Positions 1 through 8,892 of a stretch of DNA of 64,000 bases are shown piece by piece. The DNA is from Streptomyces graminofaciens. GTDB lineage: Bacteria; Actinomycetota; Actinomycetes; Streptomycetales; Streptomycetaceae. The first letter of the stretch is position 1; the number at the start of each line of letters is the position of its first letter. The notes below the pieces were generated by a model. It saw only the letters and a list, made by a program, of their open reading frames with translations, made no database searches and had not been told where the DNA came from. Where the stretch lies: assembly GCF_030294945.1 (NCBI RefSeq), contig NZ_AP018448.1:2108001-2172000 (forward strand), in the 5' to 3' direction. A program made the translations under genes and the position numbers.

Positions 1-874
1 GGGCGAGGTCGGTGCGGTTGGCGGCGAGGGCGGCGAAGGTGCCGGCGCCGCTCTGGTGGAGCTCGCACGCGATCCATTTGGCCATCGCGGGCTCGGAGCC
101 ACCGTGCGCCAGCAGACGGCGGCTGCCTACCGTGACGTGGCGGACGTATGCCCCGCGTGGGATGACGAGCAGGTCCTTGTCCCGAGTCTCTTGCTGGAAG
201 GCGCGCAGGGCCTTGGTGTCGAGGGTGAAGTCCCCGCTGAGGTCTGGGACCAGGGTGACAACGACGTACGTCTGGTCGCTCACGTCCAGGCGGCCGATCA
301 GGTCGCGTTCGTAGCGGAGCAGTTCGTCGTGGCGGGACTGGCGACGTGCGAAGCGGTCCTGGTAGGCGGCGGCCACTTCAGCCTCCGTCAGGTAGATGAT
401 GCTGGCGCCGTTGCGGCGGGGGTAGCGCAGGCCCTCGTTGACCAGGACTCCGTGCGGAGCGGAGGGGCTGCGGGGCACCGCGATCATCAGAATCCCGTGA
501 CCGGGTTTGTCCGGGTCCTCGATCTGCTTGACGTCGAAGGTGGGCAGGGGGTGGACCTGGTCGGCCACGATGTTGCGGATCCGCAGCACCTCAGCGTCGC
601 TGAGCGCGACCCCGGGGAGTTCCGTCGCCCGGGCCTGGTCGTCTTCGGCAACTCCGAGCAGGAGGACTCCGCCGGCGGTGTTGGCCAGGGCCGCCACGTC
701 ACCGGCCAGGTCCCGCTTGGCCTTGTCGTTGCCGCCGTAGAGCTCCCCCTTGAACTCCAGGTCGTAGGACTCGGAGACCGCGTTCATCTTCAGAGCGGCG
801 ATCTGAGCGTGCGAGACCGCGTCCAGCAGGACCCCGAAGAGCCCCTCCAGACGGCGGGAGCGAAGAGCAACCAT
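1..874 (-). CDS. AlbA_2 (Schlafen-like/AAA_4) DNA-binding domain protein, partial
   Basis: The gene runs off the left edge, so only the first 291 codons are visible. The ATG at 874 is the first start after an in-frame TGA at 908-910. Residues 39-80 read as the AlbA_2 domain: LEFKGELYG, then LANTAGGVLLLGV, the usual ESK...ANT.GG signature. This domain occurs in putative transcription regulators and in nucleic-acid-interacting conflict proteins. The rest is a mixed alpha/beta region with no further motif I can name. The gene is divergent from the broken nuclease gene at 1006. The domain call is firm, but the cellular function is unknown because the C-terminal part, which often decides the subfamily, lies outside the window. 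Confidence 0.75.
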   Translation of the reverse strand, partial: MVALRSRRLEGLFGVLLDAVSHAQIAALKMNAVSESYDLEFKGELYGGNDKAKRDLAGDVAALANTAGGVLLLGVAEDDQARATELPGVALSDAEVLRIRNIVADQVHPLPTFDVKQIEDPDKPGHGILMIAVPRSPSAPHGVLVNEGLRYPRRNGASIIYLTEAEVAAAYQDRFARRQSRHDELLRYERDLIGRLDVSDQTYVVVTLVPDLSGDFTLDTKALRAFQQETRDKDLLVIPRGAYVRHVTVGSRRLLAHGGSEPAMAKWIACELHQSGAGTFAALAANRTDLA

Positions 875-1005
875 GACGCCAGATGCTGCCCGAACCGCCC
901 CTGTCTGTCACAGGATTAAGCGGATCCACCAGCAGGAGCTCGCGCATAGCGCGTTCCGCCACATTGTCGTACCGGCGTGTGACGATGCTGAGGGAGGCGA
1001 GTGAC

Positions 1006-1623
1006 GTGGCAATCGAGTGGGACCGTATCGGGCAGTCGGCCTTTGACCGGCATGTCGAGGCGCTGCTGCACCGGATGTTCGATGACACCGGGAAGGTGAT
1101 CGTGGTCAATGGGCGTGGTGGCGACGATGGCATCGACGTCTAGGTCACCACTGACGTTGGTTTGCGAATCTTCCAGCTGAAGTACCACCCGGATGGCTTC
1201 CCCGGTTCGCTTAAGGGTCGCCGCACTTCGATCAAGAAGTCGTTCAACCGGGCCATGGCCCACAAGCCGGTGGAATGGACGCTGGTGGTGCCGTGCACGC
1301 TGACGACGTCCGAGCGGGCCTTCGTCAACAAGCTCGCCGATGGCAAGGCGGTGAAGGTCTCCATGCTCGACCGCTCTGACCTGGACTGTCACTTCGCCGC
1401 CCACTCAGACCTGGAAGCCAGTTTCACCCGCGACCTGTTGCGCGAGGCAGCCAAGGACTTCAACCAGGAGAAGGCCATGCTGCTGGGCGCGGACGATCTC
1501 GTCATCGTCACCACCGTCATCCACCAGGACGGCTGCTGGGCCCAGCTGCACAACGACGCGTACTTCGCGCGCTCCGCCTGCGCGGACTTCGCCTACGACC
1601 AGGGCCTCGACGAGCTGCGGTGA
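1006..1623 (+). pseudogene. Mrr-like PD-(D/E)XK restriction-type nuclease, broken by in-frame TAG
   Basis: A GTG at 1006 follows a good ribosome site (GGGAGG, 992-997). The reading frame stays open to 1623 except for one TAG at 1141-1143. Codons on both sides of the TAG keep the local third-position G/C bias and form one fold. A GGDDGID stretch (Asp44) precedes the stop, and IFQLK (Gln57-x-Lys59) follows it. Together these match the D...QxK catalytic core of Mrr-like nucleases. The stop sits exactly between the two catalytic elements, so the encoded fragments should be inactive unless the TAG is read through or is a sequencing error. The total is about 205 codons and may also be shortened at the C terminus. 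A DNA-restriction role is an inference. Confidence 0.7.
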
Positions 1624-1647
1624 CCTGGGGCGTCTATCACCCATCGT

Positions 1648-1680
1648 CGGCCGGGCCAAATCGCGGATTCCTCGGATCCT
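1648..1680 (+). repeat. 33-bp intergenic element, copy 1
   Basis: This stretch shares about 26 of 33 positions with 10113-10145. The core GCCAAATCGCGGA is identical in both. Each copy lies in a short non-coding gap ahead of a block of plus-strand element genes. Confidence 0.5.
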
Positions 1681-1742
1681 CTCTCACTGACGGCCCGGCC
1701 ACCCGGGCTCCCGTTCGCCACTCCCCCTTCGAGGTAGACGCC

Positions 1743-2176
1743 GTGATCGCCCACCTGCAGCGCGCCAGCCACACCGCCGGTCTGCTCACTTATCTGTACG
1801 GGCCGGGCGAGCGCGGCAACCACACCAGCCCCCGCCTGATCGCCGGGGACGGCCATGGCGCCCCGATCGAGATGCTCGCCCAGCCCGACGCGCTGGCATA
1901 TCTGGCCCGCACCCTCGACGCACCCGTCGAGCGCCTCGGGACCCGAGCGCCCGAGCGGCCGGTGTGGCTCTGCTCGGTCCGCTCCGATCCCCGGCACCCC
2001 GACCTGACCGCGTACGGCAGGTGCACGTCGTGGCCACCCTCGCCCGCGAGGACGGCAGCTTCCACAACACCTACCGCGACGCCTTCCGTCTCCAGACCGA
2101 GTGCCACCGCATCGCCACCGAACTCGGCCACCTGCCCCCAGCCCCACACCCAACACCCCGCGCCCAGGAGACCCAC
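1743..2176 (+). pseudogene. Relaxase N-terminal fragment, internally deleted and frameshifted
   Basis: From GTG 1743 (GAGG seven bases upstream) the translation matches the N terminus of the intact relaxase at 23993-25765 on the other strand. AGLLTYLYGPGERG corresponds to HGLLVYLYGPGKRD, and VWLCSVRSDP to VWHCSVRTDP. At about 2015 the similarity jumps frame and resumes as VHVVATLARED, matching IHILATMVRGD. Some 40 codons that include most of the metal-binding HxDDHxH motif are missing, and the whole C-terminal part is gone. The remnant runs in frame into the gene at 2177. It is a dead paralogue or a leftover of a second related element. Confidence 0.75.
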
Positions 2177-2920
2177 GTGCCTGCCCACAACATCACCATC
2201 AGCGCAGAGCCCAGTGGCAGCGTCTCCGCGAAGGGCGCCAGCGACGACCTGTCCGCCACGCTTCTCAAGCACGCCGGTTTCCAGCAGATCGAGGACTGGT
2301 ACGGCCGCCGCCACCGCCTGACGACCACCACCCCGCAGGCTGAGCTCGTCGCCATCGCCTCCCACGCAGCCGAGATGCTCCGCGCCGCCCGGTACAGCGT
2401 CGATCTGGACCCCGACCTCGACACGAGCCGGTTGACCAGCCCGGCCAACCCTCTCGGGCTCTACACCGCCGGAGCCGAAGTCCTCCAGCTGACCGACCAG
2501 ATCAGGGCCGCCGAGAACGGTGCCGACCTTGCCCAGGCGGTCGGTCACCTCCTTCATCCCGAACACGGCGTCCTGGAACGCCTCCGGGAAGCTCTGGAGA
2601 CGGCAGGCGAACAGATCACCGACCTCGACGACGAGTTGTACGCGCTCGCCGACCGGTTCGGCTTCGCCGCGGAGTTCGTCAGCGCGGCGCAATCGGAACT
2701 CGTCGGAGCGGGACGCGAACTGCACCGTGTCAGCGGCTCGCGCCAGGACCACACCGGGGCACAGACGCAGTCCCCAGCCCCGCCCGACGCACGAAACGCG
2801 GCTCTCGCCACGTCACCCGCGGCGGACAGGGCCAAGGCGTCTTCGGCGCTCGGAACTCCGTCTCCGGAGGTCGGTACAGCCGTAGGTGCGCCGCAGGTCA
2901 CAAGCCCTCGGACCCGTTAG
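2177..2920 (+). CDS. Hypothetical protein, 247 aa
   Basis: GTG 2177 is preceded by AGGAG (2166-2170). The frame continues from the relaxase remnant, but the ribosome site supports a fresh start here. The protein is acidic and mostly helical, with a likely helical bundle at residues 60-180 (IRAAENGADLAQAVGHLL, LEDELYALADRF-like pattern) and a disordered Ala/Pro/Ser tail. I recognise no named domain. It resembles in style the helical proteins encoded at 2990 and 8308, and all three probably belong to the same element operon. Confidence 0.6.
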   Translation: MPAHNITISAEPSGSVSAKGASDDLSATLLKHAGFQQIEDWYGRRHRLTTTTPQAELVAIASHAAEMLRAARYSVDLDPDLDTSRLTSPANPLGLYTAGAEVLQLTDQIRAAENGADLAQAVGHLLHPEHGVLERLREALETAGEQITDLDDELYALADRFGFAAEFVSAAQSELVGAGRELHRVSGSRQDHTGAQTQSPAPPDARNAALATSPAADRAKASSALGTPSPEVGTAVGAPQVTSPRTR

Positions 2921-2989
2921 ACCGGCCAAGGTCCGAGGGATCTGTCCAACCCACCCGGCACCGACCCAACACCCGCCCAAGGAGGAACA

Positions 2990-3664
2990 GTGCCCGAGTT
3001 CTACCCGAGCATCGGCGAGGCCGTAGGCGCCGCGATGCAGCACAACATCCGGCTTGCCTACGGCGGCAAGGCGTCCGGCCCCGACGCGTCCCTGCAGGCC
3101 CGACGCCTGCCGCACCCGTCGGTCGACCCGTACTCCGTCCCGGGGATGATCGCCCGGATCACGGAGACAGCAACTCCCCATGAGATCGCTGGAATTATCG
3201 AGGAGTTCAACGGAGCGCTCGGGGCCCTCCCCCAGCTGACCGAACTCGTGGCCGCAGCGGCCGACTGGACCCGAGCCCGGCTGACTTTCGAGAACCCGCA
3301 CCACAACCCGACCTTCGAGACGTGGACACGGCTGGCCGCCGCCAGCCGCATGCTGCGGGACGTCCAAGAGGAGCTGGAGGTCGTCGAGGACATGATCGCC
3401 GCGTGCCCTGTGCAACTCAGCGACCCCAAGTACCGCGACGAGGTGCCTGCCCTGCGGACCGGGGAGCCGCTCAGCGATGTCCTCGGCAACGACGCGGTCG
3501 CGAACAGCGAGCCGCCCGCCACCTGGAACCCGGAAGCGGACCGACGCCGAGCCGCCCGCGCCTCTTCCCCACACGCTGGCACTCAGCGGACCGCGCCCTC
3601 CGTCGGCGCGACGTCCGAACCACCCACCAGCGCCTCCCCGCCCCGGTCGCCACGCACCCAATGA
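2990..3664 (+). CDS. Hypothetical protein, 224 aa
   Basis: GTG 2990 has a strong ribosome site (AAGGAGG, 2979-2985). The 224-aa product is helical from about residue 50 to 150 and ends in a Pro/Ser/Arg-rich disordered tail. No catalytic motif is visible. It sits between an unknown gene and the coupling-protein gene, all on the plus strand, so it is probably an accessory of the transfer or replication module. Function unknown. Confidence 0.6.
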   Translation: MPEFYPSIGEAVGAAMQHNIRLAYGGKASGPDASLQARRLPHPSVDPYSVPGMIARITETATPHEIAGIIEEFNGALGALPQLTELVAAAADWTRARLTFENPHHNPTFETWTRLAAASRMLRDVQEELEVVEDMIAACPVQLSDPKYRDEVPALRTGEPLSDVLGNDAVANSEPPATWNPEADRRRAARASSPHAGTQRTAPSVGATSEPPTSASPPRSPRTQ

Positions 3665-3715
3665 CCTCGGCTTGACCCCCAACTGCCGTCCCTTGCCCCG
3701 ACAGGAGCTGCCCCG

Positions 3716-3780
3716 ATGACCACCAGAAGAGCGCCGCGCATCCCGCCTCGCCTTGTCCACTCTCCCTCCTTGGACCCGCC
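3716..3780 (+). promoter_or_regulatory. Leader segment/leader ORF ahead of coupling-protein gene
   Basis: An ATG at 3716 with AGGAG just upstream opens a short ORF. It runs past the ATG of the next gene in another frame and stops at 3893-3895. Its first codons (MTTRRA...LDPPCP) and the DNA closely resemble the segment 10180-10244 in front of the DUF4913 gene, which has the same length and about 70% identity. The main gene has only a weak ribosome site (TTGGA), so coupling to the leader is possible. Confidence 0.45.
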
Positions 3781-5565
3781 ATGCCCGCACCGCGTACCAG
3801 CGCGCCCTCGGCCACCACCGGCTCCGACGCGCTTCTCTACCTCCTGTTCGGCGTCCTCGGCGCCGCCATCGCCTTCGGCTCCCTCGCCTGGCTGACCGGC
3901 AACCTCACCAACGCTCTCGTCGGCACCGGCCCCTGGGCGCCGTTCGAGGCCACCAACTCGCTGTTGCACCCCGACGTGCTGTGGCCGCACCTGAGCCCCA
4001 CCGCTCTGCTGGTGGGCGCGCGGCTCGTCCCCGGGCTGTTCTCCGTCTGCCTCACCGTCACCGGCCTGGTTGTGTGGCTGCGGCTGCGCGGCGGTGCGAT
4101 GAACGGGCTCGCCCGCAGGCGGGATCTCGCCCCTCTGATGAACAAGGAGATCACCGCCAAGGCGAAGAGCCTGCGGCCGAGCCTGTCCGGCCTCAAACCG
4201 AAGGAGGTCGCTCCCGCCGACCGCGGGATCCTCGTCGGCACGCACTCCCCGGGCCGGGCCGAGGTCCGCGCCTCCTGGGAGGACGTGATCGTCGCGATCA
4301 TGGCCCCGCGCTCCGGCAAGACGTCCGGGCTGGCGATCCCCGCGATCCTCGCCGCTCCAGGCCCGGTACTGCTGACCTCGAACAAGGCGGCGAACGACGC
4401 CTTCACCGCGACAGTGGACGCCCGCGCCGAGGTCGGCACGATCTGGACGCTCGACCCGCAGCAGATCGCCCATCACCCGCGCGAGATGTGGTGGGACATC
4501 CTGGCCGACGCCCGCGACCTGGCCGGGGCGAAACGTCTTGCCGGGCACTTCGTCGCCGCCAGCGTGGACGAGTCCAGCGGTGCCGACTTCTGGTCCACCG
4601 CCGCGAGCAACACGCTGGGCGCGCTGTTCCTGGCCGCCGCCAGCCATCGGTGCCCGATCACCGATGTCCTGGCCTGGCTCGCCTCCCCCGCCGACCGCAC
4701 TCCGGTGGACCTGCTCACCGATGCCGGCCACGAGGCGGTCGCCGCCCAGCTCCAGGGCACCGTCAGCGGGGCCACGGAAACGCGGGACGGCATCTACGAG
4801 ACCGCGCGGCAGTACGCGAGCTGCCTGCTCGACCCGGACATCGCCGCCTGGGTCACACCCGACAAGCACCTTCCCGAGTTCAAGCCCTCCGCGTTCGCCA
4901 CCTCCCGCGACACGTTGTACCTGCTCAGCAAGGACGGCGGCGGCTCGGCATCGGCGATCATCGCGGCGGCGGCCGACGCGGTGATGCGCGCGGCCGTGGA
5001 CGTCGCGGAGCGCTCCGGCGGGCGGCTCGACCCACCTGCCCTGTGCGTCCTCGACGAGGCCGCCAACGTGTGCAAGATCTCCGATCTCCCCGACCTGTAC
5101 AGCCACCTGGGCTCACGGGGCGTGATCCCGATGACGATCCTGCAGTCCTACCGGCAGGGCCAGCGGTGCTGGGGCGAGGCCGGCATGGACGCACTCTGGA
5201 GCGCCGCCACGGTCAAGATCGTCGGCTCCGGCATCGACGACATCGACTTCGCCGACAAGCTGAGCCGCGCGATCGGGGAGCACGAGGTACGGACCGTCTC
5301 CGTCTCCCACTCCGACAGCGGCAAGTCGACCTCCGTGTCCATGCGCACCGAGCGGATCCTCGCCCCCGACGCGATCCGTGCGCTGCCCAAGGGCAAGGCA
5401 CTCCTCCTGACCACCGGCCTACGCATCGCGCTGCTCGACCTCAAGCCCTGGTACAAGGAGTCGTCGGCGAAGACCATCGCGCCTGCCTCCGCCGCCGCCA
5501 CGGCCACCATCACCGACCGCGCACTCGCGAAGGCGAACAACTCCGGCTTCAGGCGTGCGGCATGA
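3781..5565 (+). CDS. Type IV coupling protein (TraG/TraD/VirD4-like ATPase)
   Basis: This 594-aa protein has two N-terminal membrane segments (about residues 18-40 and 84-101) and then a large cytosolic ATPase. The P-loop is APRSGKTS at 175-182, and the Walker B stretch is ALCVLDEAA near 420-428. The layout is that of VirD4/TraG coupling proteins, which sit at the inner membrane and hand relaxase-bound DNA to the transfer channel. The C-terminal part includes ILQSYRQGQ, typical of the motor core. It should work with the relaxase and MobC encoded at 24-26 kb. The gene downstream overlaps its stop by ATGA. I chose the ATG at 3781 because it begins the clean coding frame, although the ribosome site is poor. 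Confidence 0.85.
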   Translation: MPAPRTSAPSATTGSDALLYLLFGVLGAAIAFGSLAWLTGNLTNALVGTGPWAPFEATNSLLHPDVLWPHLSPTALLVGARLVPGLFSVCLTVTGLVVWLRLRGGAMNGLARRRDLAPLMNKEITAKAKSLRPSLSGLKPKEVAPADRGILVGTHSPGRAEVRASWEDVIVAIMAPRSGKTSGLAIPAILAAPGPVLLTSNKAANDAFTATVDARAEVGTIWTLDPQQIAHHPREMWWDILADARDLAGAKRLAGHFVAASVDESSGADFWSTAASNTLGALFLAAASHRCPITDVLAWLASPADRTPVDLLTDAGHEAVAAQLQGTVSGATETRDGIYETARQYASCLLDPDIAAWVTPDKHLPEFKPSAFATSRDTLYLLSKDGGGSASAIIAAAADAVMRAAVDVAERSGGRLDPPALCVLDEAANVCKISDLPDLYSHLGSRGVIPMTILQSYRQGQRCWGEAGMDALWSAATVKIVGSGIDDIDFADKLSRAIGEHEVRTVSVSHSDSGKSTSVSMRTERILAPDAIRALPKGKALLLTTGLRIALLDLKPWYKESSAKTIAPASAAATATITDRALAKANNSGFRRAA

Positions 5566-6359
5566 GCGGGGTCTGGGACGTCCCCGCCGCCGAACGCGTC
5601 GCCGCCCTCCGGCGCGAAGCAGCCCACCACCCCGAGTCCGGAGCGCGGGAACTGTCGGACCTGGAACTCCTCAACCGGGCCTACGAGTCCGTCGTCCGCG
5701 ACCGGATCGACACCCACGACGCCTACATGCGCCTGCTCACCGATCTACGCCACCACGACGACCAGGTCCGCGCCGGGGCCGTGGCCGGCTTCCGCCCCCA
5801 GATCGACCGCATCGCCCGCCACGTCGTCAACGAACACCTCAAGCCCTACTGGCAGTTGGTCCACCGCGTCGAACACCTGCCGGAACGGCTCTCCACCAGG
5901 GACATCGAATCGCTGCGGTCCCAGGCGGCATCGGTGCGGTACTGGCTACGCCAGGACAGGCCCGCCGAGGACCGGCTCGACCCCGGCGACGCCCGGGAAC
6001 ACCTCAGCACCCTGCGCACCGTCCTCGCCGCGCTCAAGGGGCGCCAGGAGGTCTCCACGGACGACGCGCTACGGCTCATGGACGCGGCTCTCAATGACGG
6101 ACCGCTACTCGACCTGCTCGAGGTTGGCACACCCGAACCGCTGCCCGAGCCAGTCCAACCCCCCTTCGCCGGACCCGGCTGGATAGTCCACGCCCACATG
6201 TGGACCTACCAACCGGCACCCGACGACGGCTACGTCACCGCCGTCCGGCTCGGCGACGAATGGCGCATCGACCTGTGGTCCCCCGCCGGCCCCCTCCTCG
6301 CCCGCGGCACCGCACCCGAGAACGACGTCGCCGCCCTCGCCGAAGCCCTCGTCGCCTGA
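5562..6359 (+). CDS. Hypothetical protein translationally coupled to coupling ATPase, 265 aa
   Basis: The start overlaps the coupling-protein stop (ATGA, 5562-5565), so the two are probably co-translated. The first 190 residues are charged and helical. Residues 205-265 form a small beta-rich domain (GWIVHAHMWTYQP, VRLGDEWRIDLWSPAGPLLARG) that may be a binding module. No enzyme motif is seen. Coupling to the T4CP gene suggests an accessory of DNA transfer. The frame stays coding-like for another 72 codons beyond the TGA at 6357, so the protein may once have been longer. Confidence 0.6.
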   Translation: MSGVWDVPAAERVAALRREAAHHPESGARELSDLELLNRAYESVVRDRIDTHDAYMRLLTDLRHHDDQVRAGAVAGFRPQIDRIARHVVNEHLKPYWQLVHRVEHLPERLSTRDIESLRSQAASVRYWLRQDRPAEDRLDPGDAREHLSTLRTVLAALKGRQEVSTDDALRLMDAALNDGPLLDLLEVGTPEPLPEPVQPPFAGPGWIVHAHMWTYQPAPDDGYVTAVRLGDEWRIDLWSPAGPLLARGTAPENDVAALAEALVA

Positions 6360-6578
6360 GCCCCGGCCTGGACCGCGGACCGCTCCGACTACGCCTGGCG
6401 CCGCTTCACCGACACCGCCAACGCCTGCCAGCATACCGACGACACCTCCCCACGAGTCCGAGCCGCCACCACACGCACCACGACACCCCACCGCCCCACA
6501 CCGCAGGCCCCACCGCCCACCACGCCGTCCCTCCCGGCGTCCGCGCAGACGGCTCTCGACCGCGGCCGTCGCCGCTGA
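6360..6578 (+). pseudogene. In-frame coding-like continuation after the stop at 6357
   Basis: Reading on in the frame of the preceding gene gives about 72 sensible codons with the local bias (SDYAWRRFTDTANAC, then a Pro/Thr-rich tail ending ALDRGRRR) before a TGA at 6576-6578. This could be the former C terminus, cut off by a nonsense change. Chance open frame is possible in DNA this rich in G and C. Confidence 0.3.
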
Positions 6579-6754
6579 AGGAGGGCACGCCGCTGCTCGG
6601 CCAGGCGTATCCGCGTCGCAGTCGCCGGCCTCTGGACCAGGCGCCAATCGACTGGGTCACCGCCCACGAGTGGTCCGGACGTCAGGGCGACATCTTCGAC
6701 GCGCTCGCGGACGCCGAACTGGAGAACGGCGAGCCGGACGGTCGCTCGCCCTAG
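6575..6754 (+). CDS. Possible small ORF, about 59 codons
   Basis: The frame ending at the TAG 6752-6754 has good third-position bias and an ordered stretch (DWVTAHEWSGRQGDIFDAL). An AAGGAGG lies at its head, but no ATG, GTG or TTG follows at a normal distance. It is either a remnant or uses a rare start. Confidence 0.3.
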   Translation: MKEGTPLLGQAYPRRSRRPLDQAPIDWVTAHEWSGRQGDIFDALADAELENGEPDGRSP

Positions 6755-6836
6755 TCCTGCCGCTCCGGCACCCCCGTCCAGGCCGACGTCGACGTCACGG
6801 CCTGCCCCTCCCCTCTACCTGCTCAGGAGTCCCCTA

Positions 6837-7082
6837 GTGTCCTCGCGCACTCCGTCCCCTCCCCTGGCGCGTTCCGAACGCCTCGCCCGGTCACCGGTCG
6901 TCCGACGCGGTGGCCAGTGGTGGCTGGTCACCGGTTCCGGATCGATCCTCGCCACCGATCCGGCGTTCACCGGCGAGCTGGACCGCTTCGCCGACGTGAT
7001 GACCGCCGCCGACCAGGCCGTCGCCGATCTCCGCTCGCGGCAGGACGACCCGCCGTCTCCCCGCCCCGGGCGGCAGCGATGA
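6837..7082 (+). CDS. Small hypothetical protein, 81 aa
   Basis: GTG 6837 follows CAGGAG. Residues 20-65 form a compact segment (VVRRGGQWWLVTGSGSILATDPAF, then a helix). The stop overlaps the ATG of the next gene (ATGA at 7079-7082), which suggests co-translation with the DnaB-N protein. It may be a small partner of that protein. Function unknown. Confidence 0.6.
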   Translation: MSSRTPSPPLARSERLARSPVVRRGGQWWLVTGSGSILATDPAFTGELDRFADVMTAADQAVADLRSRQDDPPSPRPGRQR

Positions 7083-8248
7083 ACCCGCTTTTGAGTGCCG
7101 AGCAGGCGGTGCTCGGCTCGGTGCTGCTCGACCCCGGCCAGCTCGCGCACCTGGACTGGCTCGCGCCCGATCACTTCTACCGGCCCATCCACCAGGCGCT
7201 GTTCGCCGCCTTGCGCAAGCTCCGGGCCGAGAGCCATCCCGCCGTGGCGGCCGGAGAACGCGTGCCGCTGTCCTGGGTGACGGACGCCGTCGCCGAGGCC
7301 AGTCACCACGTCCGAGGGCTGACCGCCGTGTATCCCCACATCCTGATCTCGGCCTGCCCACGGCCTGAGCACGCCCCGGTGTACGGCCGGATGGTGCTGG
7401 AGGGAGCGATCCACCGCAGCGTGACCGCGCACGCGATCCGCCTCCACCAGGCAGCCCGCGCCGCAGCCCTCCAAGGTGAGGTGGAAGGAGCGCTGCACCA
7501 TGCGGACGTCCTGGCCGGGGTGCTCGAAGACCTCGCGCGCCGCTGGGGGTCCGAACCGCGCCCGGTCGCCCCGGCCACACCGCCGCCCACAGCTCCCGTC
7601 GCGCCGCCGCCGGTACGAGCGGATCAGGTCGCCGAGGACGAGCAGTTCCTGCTGGCGGTCCTGGTCGAGCAGCCGAAAGCGATGGACGAAGTCGTCGGCT
7701 GGCTGCGACCCGACGACTTCGCCGACCCCGCCCACGGCCAGCTCTACCGCTGCCTGGGAGCGCTGCACCACCGCGGCGAACCCATCGACCGGATCACCAT
7801 GCTGTGGGAAGCCCAGCGGCGCGGTCTGCTCGCCGACGGCACTCTGACCACCGAACAGCTCACCGCCATCTGCGATGGCGCCGGCGCCAGCAGCGCCGAG
7901 TGGCTCGGCGAACAGATCATGCGCTCCTCCGTCGCCCGTACGGCCGCCGCCTCCGCCCGCGCCATCCGCGCCCTGGCCGAGAACGAGACCCTGGCCCCCG
8001 GACGGCTCATCAGCCACGCCCTGCACGCGCTCGGGCCGCTCGACAACGTGCGCGCCCGCTGGCAGACCGCGAACGGCCACCAAGCTCCGGCGCCGTCCCC
8101 CACGCCGCCGACCGACGGGCCCCCGACGGCGCAGGTCCACGCCGCGCTCGCCCGCAGCACGGCGCGACCGGCCGCACGGCCCTCGGAATGCCCAGGTCCT
8201 GCCTCCACATCATCAGCCGCACGACCGCCCTCGCGCACCCCCGGCTGA
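7079..8248 (+). CDS. Protein with two DnaB N-terminal domains and no helicase domain
   Basis: Residues 1-110 (LSAEQAVLGSVLLDP, PDHFYRPIHQALFAALRKL) match the N-terminal domain of the replicative helicase DnaB. Residues about 185-280 repeat it (DEQFLLAVLVEQP, PDDFADPAHGQLYRCLGAL). In DnaB this domain forms the collar that contacts primase and loader. Here there is no RecA-like ATPase domain, and the 389-aa protein ends in a disordered tail. It could act as a primase or loader docking factor, or a decoy for host DnaB, during element replication. The DnaC-like and Rep-like genes at 28-30 kb are natural partners. The fold assignment is good, the role is inferred. Confidence 0.75.
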   Translation: MNPLLSAEQAVLGSVLLDPGQLAHLDWLAPDHFYRPIHQALFAALRKLRAESHPAVAAGERVPLSWVTDAVAEASHHVRGLTAVYPHILISACPRPEHAPVYGRMVLEGAIHRSVTAHAIRLHQAARAAALQGEVEGALHHADVLAGVLEDLARRWGSEPRPVAPATPPPTAPVAPPPVRADQVAEDEQFLLAVLVEQPKAMDEVVGWLRPDDFADPAHGQLYRCLGALHHRGEPIDRITMLWEAQRRGLLADGTLTTEQLTAICDGAGASSAEWLGEQIMRSSVARTAAASARAIRALAENETLAPGRLISHALHALGPLDNVRARWQTANGHQAPAPSPTPPTDGPPTAQVHAALARSTARPAARPSECPGPASTSSAARPPSRTPG

Positions 8249-8307
8249 GCCGTCCTCACCCCTCCACCAACCCAGCCCATCCGACCGTCCTCACCTTGGA
8301 ACGCCCT

Positions 8308-8892
8308 GTGGACAACACCCCACTCTCCGACGCCCTGGCCCTGCGCGCCACGGCCTTCGCCTTCGACGCCCAGCGCGGCAAGCTGCCGGTGCCGGGAGAC
8401 CCCCACCGCTCACCCGACGTCGTCGCCGTCGCACGCCAGATCTCCGAGCTCGGAAAGCTGGTCACCGAACTGGGCGACGAGGTCCTCTTCCGTGCCGCCG
8501 ACCAGAACCAGGCGCCCCACACCGCTCGCGTGATCGCCAACTTCGCCGCCGCCGTCGAGCCCGCGGGCGAAGCGGCTTCCGCCCTGGGAGCGGTGGCCCA
8601 CCAGCTCGCCTTCCTGAACCAGACCGAGAGTCTGCGCGACCAGCCCGACGCCAGGGATGCCCGGGAGGCAGCAGTACGGGTGATGGAGGAAGCACTCGCC
8701 ACCGCCGACGCGGCCCTGCACGACGGGGCCAACTCCCTGCACGCCGCATCGGCAACGGTCTCTCCCCCATCCGCACGGCTCCAGGCCGCCCGCAGCCGGT
8801 CCGCGACCACCGCGCATTCTCCGGGGCGTCCGCCGCCCAACGTCACCACGGCAGTGGCGGCCCCCTCGGACCGAATCGCACGTGGCCGGTGA
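8308..8892 (+). CDS. Hypothetical helical protein, 194 aa
   Basis: GTG 8308 is used, with GGA seven bases upstream. An in-frame TTG at 8296 is an alternative. The product is a long helical protein (VARQISELGKLVTELGDEVL, AVRVMEEALATADAAL) with a disordered basic tail. Its stop lies inside the start region of the methyltransferase pseudogene. No motif gives a function. Confidence 0.55.
   Translation: MDNTPLSDALALRATAFAFDAQRGKLPVPGDPHRSPDVVAVARQISELGKLVTELGDEVLFRAADQNQAPHTARVIANFAAAVEPAGEAASALGAVAHQLAFLNQTESLRDQPDARDAREAAVRVMEEALATADAALHDGANSLHAASATVSPPSARLQAARSRSATTAHSPGRPPPNVTTAVAAPSDRIARGR

Noticed and set aside
56..919. Long plus-strand open frame opposite the AlbA_2 gene
   Set aside because: Codon bias and the recognisable AlbA_2 motif are on the minus strand; this frame is its shadow.
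3583..5106. 507-codon minus-strand open frame
   Set aside because: It lies opposite the coupling-protein gene, which has clear ATPase motifs and membrane segments.
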